A stretch of 5,688 nt of DNA, from positions 1-5,688 of the forward strand of contig JAGXLJ010000091.1 in the NCBI GenBank assembly GCA_018334775.1. Direction: 5' to 3'. The first letter of the stretch is position 1. The number at the start of each line of letters is the position of its first letter. This stretch comes from Halodesulfurarchaeum sp. (GTDB lineage: Archaea; Halobacteriota; Halobacteria; Halobacteriales; Halobacteriaceae). Of the stretch, positions 1-5,688 are shown in pieces. Both the position numbers and the translations under genes were made by a program. Under the pieces are notes generated by a model, which was not told where the DNA came from, searched no databases, and saw only the letters and a list, made by a program, of their open reading frames with translations.

Positions 1-817
1 GGGGGACGCCGAAACCAATGTCCATCTCGAACTCCCGGCCCGCAAAGACCGCAGCCGGGTCGTCTGCGTCGGGGCTCGCGAATTCGAGATCAAGTTCGTC
101 GACCGGGAACTCCACCATGTCGTCGGCCAGGTCCGCGTAATTGCCCGAACAGACGTGGGTGCCAAATCTGACGTCCTCGGGGACTGCTTCGGCCACTCGC
201 GAGAGACACTCGTGGGCCAACTCGCCGTGTGGTGACATGCCCAACCCCGGTTCGTCGAGTTGGATCCATTCCGCGCCAGCCTCGACCAGTTTTGGGACTT
301 CTTCAGCGATGAGGTCGGCAAAGTCGAGGGCCAACTTCTCGATGGAGTCATACGCCTCCGTGCTGGCGAAGGTGGCCAGCGTGAACGGGCCAGTGATCGT
401 CACCTTTACCGGTCGCGTGGCGACCGTGTCCACGAACTCGAAGTCCGAGACGAGCCACGGCTCGGCAGTGGACACTTCCTCAGTGACTCGTGGCATGCTC
501 GCATTCCAATTACTTCCATCGTCATCCCCGCCAGGCGCGTCGTATCCAGTGACGACGTTCGTGAAGTAATCGACCATCCCTTCCCGCCGCATCTCGCCGT
601 CGGTGACGACATCAAGACCCGCCCGCTGCTGGTCGAGAACAGCAGCGCGGGTCGCATCGTTCTCGGCTTCGGTCCTGTCGGCCTGCTCGAGGTCGCCTGC
701 CGCAACACCCTCGCGGACGTAATCGAGCCAGTCTGGCTGTGGATAGCTCCCGACGACGGTCGTCAAGAGGAACTGCTCGTGGTCGTGGTGTGGGGGCCGG
801 AACTGCTCGCGGGTCAT
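1..817 (-). CDS. metE: MetE-family methionine synthase (core catalytic type), C-terminus cut by window edge
   Basis: This is probably the cytoplasmic enzyme that methylates homocysteine to methionine in the last step of methionine synthesis. I read 272 residues before the left edge. The protein starts within the catalytic barrel and lacks the long N-terminal half of bacterial MetE, as archaeal homologues do. Visible blocks are TTVVGSYP (residues 19-26), TDGEMRREGMVDYF (72-85), VTITGPFTLA (139-148), IQLDEPGL (185-192), THVCSGNY (220-227) and LDLEFASPD (242-250). By alignment from memory with E. coli MetE, H221, C223 and E245 match zinc ligands His641, Cys643 and Glu665; the last Cys ligand would lie beyond the edge. 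ATG at 817 is chosen because the family N-terminus follows closely. An in-frame TTG at 847 is possible but less likely. No Shine-Dalgarno sequence precedes it. The methyl donor is not shown by the sequence: archaeal core MetE proteins may use a corrinoid rather than a folate donor. A nearby second metE paralogue is common in haloarchaea and cannot be checked here. Confidence 0.9.
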   Translation of the reverse strand, partial: MTREQFRPPHHDHEQFLLTTVVGSYPQPDWLDYVREGVAAGDLEQADRTEAENDATRAAVLDQQRAGLDVVTDGEMRREGMVDYFTNVVTGYDAPGGDDDGSNWNASMPRVTEEVSTAEPWLVSDFEFVDTVATRPVKVTITGPFTLATFASTEAYDSIEKLALDFADLIAEEVPKLVEAGAEWIQLDEPGLGMSPHGELAHECLSRVAEAVPEDVRFGTHVCSGNYADLADDMVEFPVDELDLEFASPDADDPAAVFAGREFEMDIGFGVP

Positions 818-861
818 CTGATGATGGGTACGCGAGCGTCGGCACAAAAACCCTTCCCGGC
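818..861 (-). promoter_or_regulatory. atpB-metE intergenic gap, candidate metE promoter
   Basis: This 44-nt gap is the only true intergenic space in the window; every other junction overlaps. Reading in the direction of transcription it holds a G-rich stretch, then GGGTTTTTGTG (T-run at 850-846), then a GC-rich stretch and ATCATCAG directly before the metE ATG. There is no GGAGG-like sequence near the start. The T-run lies about 29-33 nt before the ATG, close to where a haloarchaeal TATA-like element would sit for a leaderless transcript. The match to a TATA consensus is weak, so this is an inference from spacing and from the missing Shine-Dalgarno sequence. Confidence 0.3.
846..850 (-). terminator. 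Short T-tract after atpB, possible archaeal terminator
   Basis: Five consecutive T residues on the transcribed-sense strand begin 12 nt after the atpB stop codon. Archaeal RNA polymerase can terminate at short U-tracts without a hairpin, and I see no convincing stem before this one. Five Ts is at the short end, so termination may be partial or absent and the atp transcript may read into metE. The same bases are the candidate promoter element for metE. Confidence 0.25.
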
Positions 862-2262
862 TTAGGCCTCGACTTCAGCCTCGTCTTCGAGGTAGTACTC
901 CTCGATGAGGTCCTCGTCGATCCGGTTAAGTTCGGCTTTCGGGAACATCGAAACGAGTTCCCAGCCGATCGAGAGGGTTTCTTCGATGTCTCGGTTATTG
1001 GAGAATCCCTGGTCGACGAACTCGGCCTCGAAGCGATCTGCAAAGTCAAGATACGTGTTATCACGTTCCGAGAGGGCTTCCCGTCCCACAATGTTCACCA
1101 GGTCCCGGAGGTCCTCACCCTCGGCGTAGGCTGCATAGAGCTGATCCGAGAGGTCGCCGTGGTCCTCGCGGGTGAGGCCCTCGCCAATCCCTTCGTCCAT
1201 CAGTCGGGAGAGACTTGGCAACACGTCCACTGGCGGCGCAACACCCTGGGAGTTGAGACCCCGGTCGACGTAGATCTGTCCTTCGGTGATGTAGCCGGTG
1301 AGGTCCGGAATCGGATGTGTATCGTCGTCACCTGGCATCGTGAGGATCGGGATCTGGGTAATCGATCCCTCCTGGCCCTCGATGCGGCCGGCCCGCTCGT
1401 AGAGTTGGGCCAGGTCGGTATACATGTATCCCGGGTACCCACGTCGGCCCGGAACCTCCTCGCGGGCCGCGCCAATTTCCCGAAGGGCCTCACAGTAGTT
1501 GGTCATGTCCGTAAGGATAACCAAAATGTGATACCCCTTCTCGAAGGCCAGATACTCGGCCGTGGTGAGGGCGAGTCGCGGCGTGATCGTCCGTTCGACG
1601 GCCGGGTCGTCCGCGAGATTCAAGAAGAGGGTGGAGCGTTCGAGCGCGCCGGTGCGCTCGAAGTCCTCGATGAACTCGTTTGCCTCTTCCCGGGTGATCC
1701 CCATCGCCCCGAAAACGACAGCGAACTCGCTTTCCTCTCCACTTTCCTCTTCCTCGGGCACGGTTGCCTGCCGGGCGATCTGGAGTGCCAGATCGTTGTG
1801 TGGCAGGCCCGATCCCGAGAACAGCGGGAGCTTCTGGCCGCGGACAAGCGTGTTCATGCCGTCCAGGGCCGAGATACCGGTTTGAATGAACTCGCGGGGA
1901 TACTCCCGTGCGAACGGATTCATCGCCGCGCCGACGATATCACGTCGTTCGTCCGGCACGATCTCCGGGCCGCCGTCGATCGGCTGACCGGACCCGTCGA
2001 GGACCCGCCCGAGGAGCCCTTCGGTAACGGGCATTTTGAGGGTCTCCCCGAGGAACCGGACAGAAGCGTCCCGGCCGATCCCTTCGGTTCCCTCGAAGAC
2101 CTGGATGGCGACGATGTCGCCCGATGTCTCCAGTACCTGGCCCCGCTTGACATCTCCATCCGGCGTTTCGATCTCGACGATCTCGTCGTAGCCGATCGGT
2201 TCGTCGGTCTCGACGAACACCAGCGGACCGCTCACGTCGGTGATAGTTCGATATTCCTTCAT
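862..2262 (-). CDS. atpB: A-type ATP synthase subunit B (non-catalytic head subunit)
   Basis: Subunit B alternates with A in the A3B3 head of the membrane-bound archaeal ATP synthase, on the cytoplasmic side, and completes each catalytic site. The 466 residues are full length for the family. The N-terminal beta-barrel starts at about residue 5 ([13 protein letters not shown]). Where A has its P-loop, B has [10 protein letters not shown] (148-157), which lacks the GKT of a working Walker A, as expected for [22 protein letters not shown] (272-292) and [17 protein letters not shown] (308-324) are typical family blocks. [10 protein letters not shown] (343-352) fits the ATPase alpha/beta signature, and R353 right after it is the likely arginine finger acting on the A-site nucleotide. 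An acidic run ([10 protein letters not shown], 170-179) fits a halophile. The start ATG shares one base with the atpA stop (TGATG) and has a GGAGG 10 nt upstream. The stop is TAA. Confidence 0.98.
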   Translation of the reverse strand: MKEYRTITDVSGPLVFVETDEPIGYDEIVEIETPDGDVKRGQVLETSGDIVAIQVFEGTEGIGRDASVRFLGETLKMPVTEGLLGRVLDGSGQPIDGGPEIVPDERRDIVGAAMNPFAREYPREFIQTGISALDGMNTLVRGQKLPLFSGSGLPHNDLALQIARQATVPEEEESGEESEFAVVFGAMGITREEANEFIEDFERTGALERSTLFLNLADDPAVERTITPRLALTTAEYLAFEKGYHILVILTDMTNYCEALREIGAAREEVPGRRGYPGYMYTDLAQLYERAGRIEGQEGSITQIPILTMPGDDDTHPIPDLTGYITEGQIYVDRGLNSQGVAPPVDVLPSLSRLMDEGIGEGLTREDHGDLSDQLYAAYAEGEDLRDLVNIVGREALSERDNTYLDFADRFEAEFVDQGFSNNRDIEETLSIGWELVSMFPKAELNRIDEDLIEEYYLEDEAEVEA

Positions 2263-4007
2263 CAGTAACGCGCCTCCAGTTGGGCGGTGATTTCGTCTTC
2301 GAGCTCCTCGATGAACGGGTCCCAGTCCTCGGTCGTGTTCATGCGATTGAGGCGTGGCAGCGCATCGACCGAACTGATCTCGTCGACCGGAACCCCAGCG
2401 TCGAGCGCTTCGAAGGCCGCCTCGTCAAAGGTCTTGATTGCCTGCAACATTCGGTAGGTTTTCTCCGGCGTACAGGAGGTGTCGACCTCGTGGAAGGCGT
2501 TTTGCTGCAGCCAGGCCTCCCGGATGTATCGAGCGATCTCTAGCGTGAGTTGCTGATCGTCGGGCAGCGCGTCCTTGCCGACCAATTGGACGATCTCCAG
2601 GAGTTCGGTCTCCTCGTCGAGGATGTCGATCGCCCACTGGCGGAGTTCCGGGAAGTCCCTGGCCACATTCTCCTCGTACCACGGGTCGAGTTGGTCGCGG
2701 TACAGCGAGTAGGACTCGTTCCAGTTGATCGCCGGGAAGTGTCGGCGCTCGGACAGATCGGCATCGAGCGCCCAGAAGACATTAACGATGCGCAGCGTGT
2801 TCTGCGTGACCGGCTCGGAGAAGTCGCCACCTGGCGGGGAGACCGCCCCGATAACCGACACCGATCCTTCGGTGCCGTTGACGTTCTCGAAGTAGCCGGC
2901 TCGCTCGTAGAACTGGGCCAGCCGGGAGCCGAGGTACGCGGGATACCCTTCCTCGCCGGGCATCTCTTCGAGCCGGGAGGAAATCTCCCGCATCGCCTCG
3001 GCCCAGCGCGAGGTCGAGTCGGCCATCAGCGCGACGTTATACCCCATGTCCCGGAAGTACTCGGCCATCGTGATCCCCGTGTAGACCGAAGATTCCCGAG
3101 CCGCGACCGGCATATTCGAGGTATTCGCGATGAGCGTCGTGCGAGCCATCAGGGGGTTCCCCGAAATCGGGTCCTCCAGCTCTGGGAAGTCCTCGATGAC
3201 CTCAGTCATCTCGTTGCCCCGCTCCCCACAGCCGACGTACACGACGATGTCGGCGTCAGCCCACTTCGCAAGTTGGTGCTGGGTGACCGTCTTTCCGGAG
3301 CCGAATGGGCCCGGAATCGCAGCCGTGCCACCTTTGGCAAGCGGGAACAGCCCGTCCAGAATCCGTTGACGGGAGATCAATGGAGTGGTTGGAGTCTGCT
3401 TTTCCGCTGCCGGCCGGGCCGTCCGAACCGGCCACTCTTGATGCATCTGGATTTCTTCGCCGGAGGAGAGCTTGGCGACGGGTTCTTTGACGGTGTAGGA
3501 CTCGGCCTCGATCTCGGTGACTTCACCACCCTCCGAATCGGGCGGCACCATGATCTTGTGGTCGATGGAGACCGTCTCCTCGACGATGCCGACCACGTCG
3601 CCCGGACCCACTTTTTCGCCTTCTTCGACAGTGGGTTCGAACTCCCACTCCGTGTCGAGGTCGATCCCCGGGGCGTCGACTCCGCGGTCGAGGAACGCAC
3701 CCATCTCCTCCTCGAGGATTTCGAGTGGGCGCTGGACCCCATCGTAAATCGAGTCCAACAGTCCTGGTCCGAGGTCGACCGTGAGCGGTTCGCCCGTCGA
3801 CTCGACGGGTTCCCCCGGCCTGATACCCGAGGTCTCCTCGTAAACCTGGAGCGTCGTCACGTCGCCTTCGATCTCGATGACCTCGCCCATGAGCCCTTCC
3901 TCGCCGACGTACACGACGTCGTTCATCTGGGCGTCGAGGTCCGTGGCGGTCACGACTGGACCGCTCACGCTTTCGATTTGACCGTGTGCTGTAGTCTGCG
4001 TACTCAT
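2262..4007 (-). CDS. atpA: A-type ATP synthase subunit A (catalytic head subunit)
   Basis: Subunit A carries the catalytic nucleotide sites of the A3B3 head and makes or hydrolyses ATP, coupled to ion flow through the membrane ring. The 581 residues are about normal length. In order: N-terminal barrel (about 10-75), the bulge or non-homologous region specific to A/V-type A subunits (about 110-185), the nucleotide-binding domain with Walker A GPFGSGKT (233-240, K239 on phosphate), VGCGERGNE (258-266, where E262 is the likely catalytic Glu), Walker B-like [11 protein letters not shown] (324-334, D330), and [10 protein letters not shown] (425-434), which fits the alpha/beta signature. A helical C-terminal domain follows. 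The P-loop is uninterrupted, so the intein seen in some archaeal A subunits is absent. The start ATG overlaps the atpF stop by one base (TAATG) and has a strong GGAGG 7 nt upstream. The TGA stop overlaps the atpB start by one base, so translation of A and B is likely coupled. Confidence 0.98.
   Translation of the reverse strand: MSTQTTAHGQIESVSGPVVTATDLDAQMNDVVYVGEEGLMGEVIEIEGDVTTLQVYEETSGIRPGEPVESTGEPLTVDLGPGLLDSIYDGVQRPLEILEEEMGAFLDRGVDAPGIDLDTEWEFEPTVEEGEKVGPGDVVGIVEETVSIDHKIMVPPDSEGGEVTEIEAESYTVKEPVAKLSSGEEIQMHQEWPVRTARPAAEKQTPTTPLISRQRILDGLFPLAKGGTAAIPGPFGSGKTVTQHQLAKWADADIVVYVGCGERGNEMTEVIEDFPELEDPISGNPLMARTTLIANTSNMPVAARESSVYTGITMAEYFRDMGYNVALMADSTSRWAEAMREISSRLEEMPGEEGYPAYLGSRLAQFYERAGYFENVNGTEGSVSVIGAVSPPGGDFSEPVTQNTLRIVNVFWALDADLSERRHFPAINWNESYSLYRDQLDPWYEENVARDFPELRQWAIDILDEETELLEIVQLVGKDALPDDQQLTLEIARYIREAWLQQNAFHEVDTSCTPEKTYRMLQAIKTFDEAAFEALDAGVPVDEISSVDALPRLNRMNTTEDWDPFIEELEDEITAQLEARY
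2273..2277 (-). promoter_or_regulatory. Shine-Dalgarno site of atpB
   Basis: GGAGG on the minus strand lies inside the last codons of atpA, 10 nt before the atpB ATG. It pairs with the CCUCC of the archaeal 16S rRNA 3' end. It supports the ATG at 2262 as the start and suggests fresh initiation on top of coupling through the TGATG overlap. Confidence 0.7.
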
Positions 4008-4339
4008 TAGGATTCCTCCTCGTCCATCAGGTCGATTCCGATCGCCCGTTTGATCTGATCGCGAAGTCCGGAGGCTCCGGCCGTGCCAGCGCCAAGAGTC
4101 ACGACCGTCGGCTCGATACTCTCGGACACTGTTCGTCGGGTTCCAGCGGAGAGATAGTCCAGGTCTTCGGCGTGCATGATGATGATGCCGATGTCCTCCC
4201 GGCCCATCACGTTCGTGACAGCCTCGTCGAGGCGGTCGGCTTTTTGATCGTCTCTCACGTTTTCGAACTCGTGGACCCCGGCGAGTCTGAACCCAGTCGT
4301 GAAATCGGGGGCACCGATGACGGCGATTTCCTGGCTCAT
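4007..4339 (-). CDS. atpF: A-type ATP synthase subunit F (central stalk)
   Basis: Subunit F is a small cytoplasmic part of the rotating central shaft. It binds subunit D and is thought to help couple and regulate the head. The 110 residues match the usual size of about 100-110. The start [21 protein letters not shown] shows the family's Rossmann-like first strand and the GFRLAG motif (16-21); [11 protein letters not shown] (50-60) and PTVVTLGAG (77-85) are later conserved strands. The tail is acidic (DEEES). Its ATG lies in an ATGA overlap with the atpC stop, and its TAA stop overlaps the atpA start by one base. Position between C and A is the usual archaeal order. Confidence 0.95.
   Translation of the reverse strand: MSQEIAVIGAPDFTTGFRLAGVHEFENVRDDQKADRLDEAVTNVMGREDIGIIIMHAEDLDYLSAGTRRTVSESIEPTVVTLGAGTAGASGLRDQIKRAIGIDLMDEEES
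4015..4019 (-). promoter_or_regulatory. Shine-Dalgarno site of atpA
   Basis: The minus strand reads GAGGAGGAATCC before the TAATG junction, giving GGAGG with a 7-nt spacer to the atpA ATG. This is the strongest ribosome-binding site in the window. It lies within the acidic C-terminal codons of atpF and fixes the atpA start at 4007. Confidence 0.8.
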
Positions 4340-5382
4340 AGCATCACCAGTTCGGATTCGATAGTTGCCCTGCTCAGCCCCGTTTCCTTCCCGTGGGCGA
4401 TTGCCCGGATGTTGTCGACCTCCCGTTCTTTCGCCAGGATGTAGGCCAATACCGGACAGACCGAGAGTGGATAGACGTGTGAAAGTCGATCCGAGTAGGA
4501 GAGCAACGCCTCGTCGATGGCTCGCTCAAACACGCTAATATCCGAGTCGGCCTGCAACGCGTCGATGGCCGATTCCAGGTCATCCTCGTACCGACTGTCT
4601 CGAATGTGGTCGATTAGCTGGTCGGAATCGGAGACGAGGGTGCCGATCTCCGACCGGGAGAACAGCCGTCCCCCTTCAATGAAATAATCGGCTGGGTCAA
4701 TATCAGCCCCCGACCGGGCGATCCGGAGATCGTTCAACACGTTCCGGAAGTCGATCTCGGCCTGCAGGAACTCCTGGTACAGTTCCATCGGGCCGGTTTC
4801 CTTTTTGGCTTCGTAAAAGAGGCCCTCGTAGTAGGCCCGATCGATCGCGTTTTCAAGCGGCATGAGGAGGCCCGAGTCCTCGTACTCCTCGAACGCTGCC
4901 TCGATGTTGTCACCAAACATCGTGTCTTCGATCCGTTCAACGGCCGCCTCGATATCTGCGGCTGCGATCAGTTCGTCCAAAAACTCGGGGTCCAGTTCAC
5001 CCGCGTCGATGAGGTTTTCCCGGATCTCCTCGTCGGTGGCGCCCGAATAGTGGCCCCGAAGAACCGTTTTGAGGTTCCAGGCGTCGAACTTCCGCAAGTA
5101 GCGGGCGACAAATTCGTACAACCGTCCCTCCGAAAAGCGGAGCAGGTCGTCGAACTCCCGGGCCAGGTTCTGGTTCAGGGCGTACTCGATGAGTTGCACG
5201 CCACTGTATCGGGCCCCAAGGTCGTTGATCTCCGCCTGGTAGGGCGATTCCTCCATGTACCGAGCGATACCCCCCAGCCCCATTCCGAGCAACTTCCGAT
5301 AATCGTCCTCGTCGAACAGCGATGCCCGCCGGTGTCGAACACGGGAGACGACGTACTCGTAATTGGCCGAGCGACTACTCAT
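4336..5382 (-). CDS. atpC: A-type ATP synthase subunit C (central stalk socket, V-type d homologue)
   Basis: Subunit C sits on the cytoplasmic face of the membrane rotor ring and joins it to the D-F shaft. It is homologous to subunit d of V-ATPases. The 348 residues are normal length, and the protein looks almost entirely helical with no membrane segment. Recognisable family parts are the N-terminal [17 protein letters not shown] (7-23), [10 protein letters not shown] (101-110), [15 protein letters not shown] (209-223), and the C-terminal [20 protein letters not shown] (305-324) followed by [12 protein letters not shown]. The start ATG is in an ATGA overlap with the atpE stop, and the TGA stop overlaps the atpF ATG in the same way. 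The GAGGAG before the start is only 2 nt from the ATG, so initiation may depend mainly on ribosomes finishing atpE. Confidence 0.96.
   Translation of the reverse strand: MSSRSANYEYVVSRVRHRRASLFDEDDYRKLLGMGLGGIARYMEESPYQAEINDLGARYSGVQLIEYALNQNLAREFDDLLRFSEGRLYEFVARYLRKFDAWNLKTVLRGHYSGATDEEIRENLIDAGELDPEFLDELIAAADIEAAVERIEDTMFGDNIEAAFEEYEDSGLLMPLENAIDRAYYEGLFYEAKKETGPMELYQEFLQAEIDFRNVLNDLRIARSGADIDPADYFIEGGRLFSRSEIGTLVSDSDQLIDHIRDSRYEDDLESAIDALQADSDISVFERAIDEALLSYSDRLSHVYPLSVCPVLAYILAKEREVDNIRAIAHGKETGLSRATIESELVML
4343..4348 (-). promoter_or_regulatory. Weak Shine-Dalgarno-like site of atpF
   Basis: GGTGAT on the minus strand, 3 nt before the atpF ATG, can pair with the AUCACC part of the archaeal 16S rRNA 3' end. 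It lies in the last codons of atpC. No full GGAGG is present, unlike at atpA and atpB. Confidence 0.5.
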
Positions 5383-5688
5383 TGCTCCTCGAAGAGCACG
5401 TCACTGAGCGCTTTCAGGTTCTCGTTCCAGACGGTTTCGAGCACCGAATCGAATGTGTTGTCGACCCGAAGGCGTCCGTCGCGGCCTTCGAGCACGACCC
5501 CACCGAGACAGTCCGTTTCCCCGGCGAGTTCAAAGCCATCGTACTCCGCAAGGATCTCCGTTACCAACTCCGTGTCCGCAGAGCGGGTGTAGACCTCTGC
5601 CTCCTCGAACTCCGACGCAGCGTCCTCAAGGAGGTCCCGGACCAGCGACTCCCGTTCCGCCGTGGGAAGGTCCGCGATGGCTTCTTCG
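5379..5688 (-). CDS. atpE: A-type ATP synthase subunit E (peripheral stalk), N-terminus beyond window edge
   Basis: Subunit E pairs with subunit H as the peripheral stalk that holds the head still while the rotor turns. Only the last 102 residues and the TGA stop are visible; the family is usually about 190 aa, so roughly half is missing. The reading frame is open to the right edge. The visible part starts in the acidic helical region (EEAIADLPTAERESLVRDLL) and continues into the C-terminal globular domain. The block GGVVLEGRDGRLRVDNTFDS is the most conserved part of the family. An in-frame TTG at 5567 could be mistaken for a start, but coding clearly continues upstream of it. The stop overlaps the atpC start as ATGA. 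Confidence 0.93.
   Translation of the reverse strand, partial: EEAIADLPTAERESLVRDLLEDAASEFEEAEVYTRSADTELVTEILAEYDGFELAGETDCLGGVVLEGRDGRLRVDNTFDSVLETVWNENLKALSDVLFEEQ
5385..5390 (-). promoter_or_regulatory. Shine-Dalgarno-like GAGGAG before atpC, short spacing
   Basis: GAGGAG on the minus strand lies in the last Glu codons of atpE, only 2 nt before the atpC ATG. The spacing is short for good initiation, and the purine run may simply be Glu codons. I list it because it is the only candidate at this start. Confidence 0.35.

Noticed and set aside
141..865. Several overlapping plus-strand open frames in the left part of the window
   Set aside because: The minus strand here encodes a MetE-family protein with conserved motifs along its whole visible length, so the plus-strand frames are shadows.
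739..2268. A 509-codon open frame on the plus strand opposite atpB
   Set aside because: It lies almost wholly antisense to a clear, full-length atpB. In GC-rich genomes with strong third-position GC bias, long antisense open frames are expected. Its protein resembles no family I know.
3286..3315. Possible intein insertion site at the atpA P-loop
   Set aside because: Some archaeal A subunits carry an intein here, but the Walker A GPFGSGKT and its flanks are continuous and the protein is of normal length.
3793..3809. Perfect inverted repeat with 8-nt arms and a 1-nt centre inside atpA
   Set aside because: It falls in codons for a Glu-Pro-Val-Glu-Ser-Thr-Gly stretch, and such GC-rich symmetric words arise easily by chance. 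A 1-nt loop would not form a stable hairpin without opening, and it sits in no regulatory position.
2550..4010. A 486-codon open frame on the plus strand opposite atpA
   Set aside because: It has the same cause as the one opposite atpB: it mirrors the codon use of atpA and shows no recognisable domain or upstream signal of its own.
5379..5567. A short 62-codon gene starting at TTG 5567
   Set aside because: The same frame stays open to the right edge and encodes typical subunit E sequence upstream of the TTG, so this is an internal Leu codon of a truncated atpE, not a start.

Overview
The window is a GC-rich archaeal segment, almost certainly from a halophilic archaeon (Halobacteria). All real genes lie on the minus strand, so transcription runs from high to low coordinates. 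The proteins are very rich in Asp and Glu and poor in Lys, as in salt-in haloarchaea, and the gene set is an archaeal A-type ATP synthase operon.

From right to left in transcription order the layout is: atpE (C-terminal 102 residues only, running off the right edge), atpC (348 aa), atpF (110 aa), atpA (581 aa, catalytic subunit) and atpB (466 aa, regulatory subunit). This is the usual archaeal E-C-F-A-B order. Every junction overlaps: ATGA (4 nt) at E/C and C/F, TAATG (1 nt) at F/A and TGATG (1 nt) at A/B. A and B form the A3B3 head, E belongs to the peripheral stalk, F to the central shaft, and C connects the shaft to the membrane ring. Subunits H, I, K and D are not in the window. H, I and K would be expected upstream, beyond the right edge. 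D is often close to atpB in archaea but does not follow it here.

After atpB there is a 44-nt gap with a short T-tract. A MetE-type (cobalamin-independent family) methionine synthase then begins at 817 and runs off the left edge. Its visible 272 residues carry the His-x-Cys and Glu zinc-site residues. The gene has no Shine-Dalgarno sequence, unlike the atp genes, so it may have its own leaderless transcript.

I see no RNA genes, mobile elements, CRISPR arrays, inteins or frameshifts. The window looks like conserved core-genome housekeeping DNA. I did not find a convincing new system. The points most worth a second look are the atpB-metE junction and the difference in initiation signals between the multi-copy and single-copy ATPase subunits.
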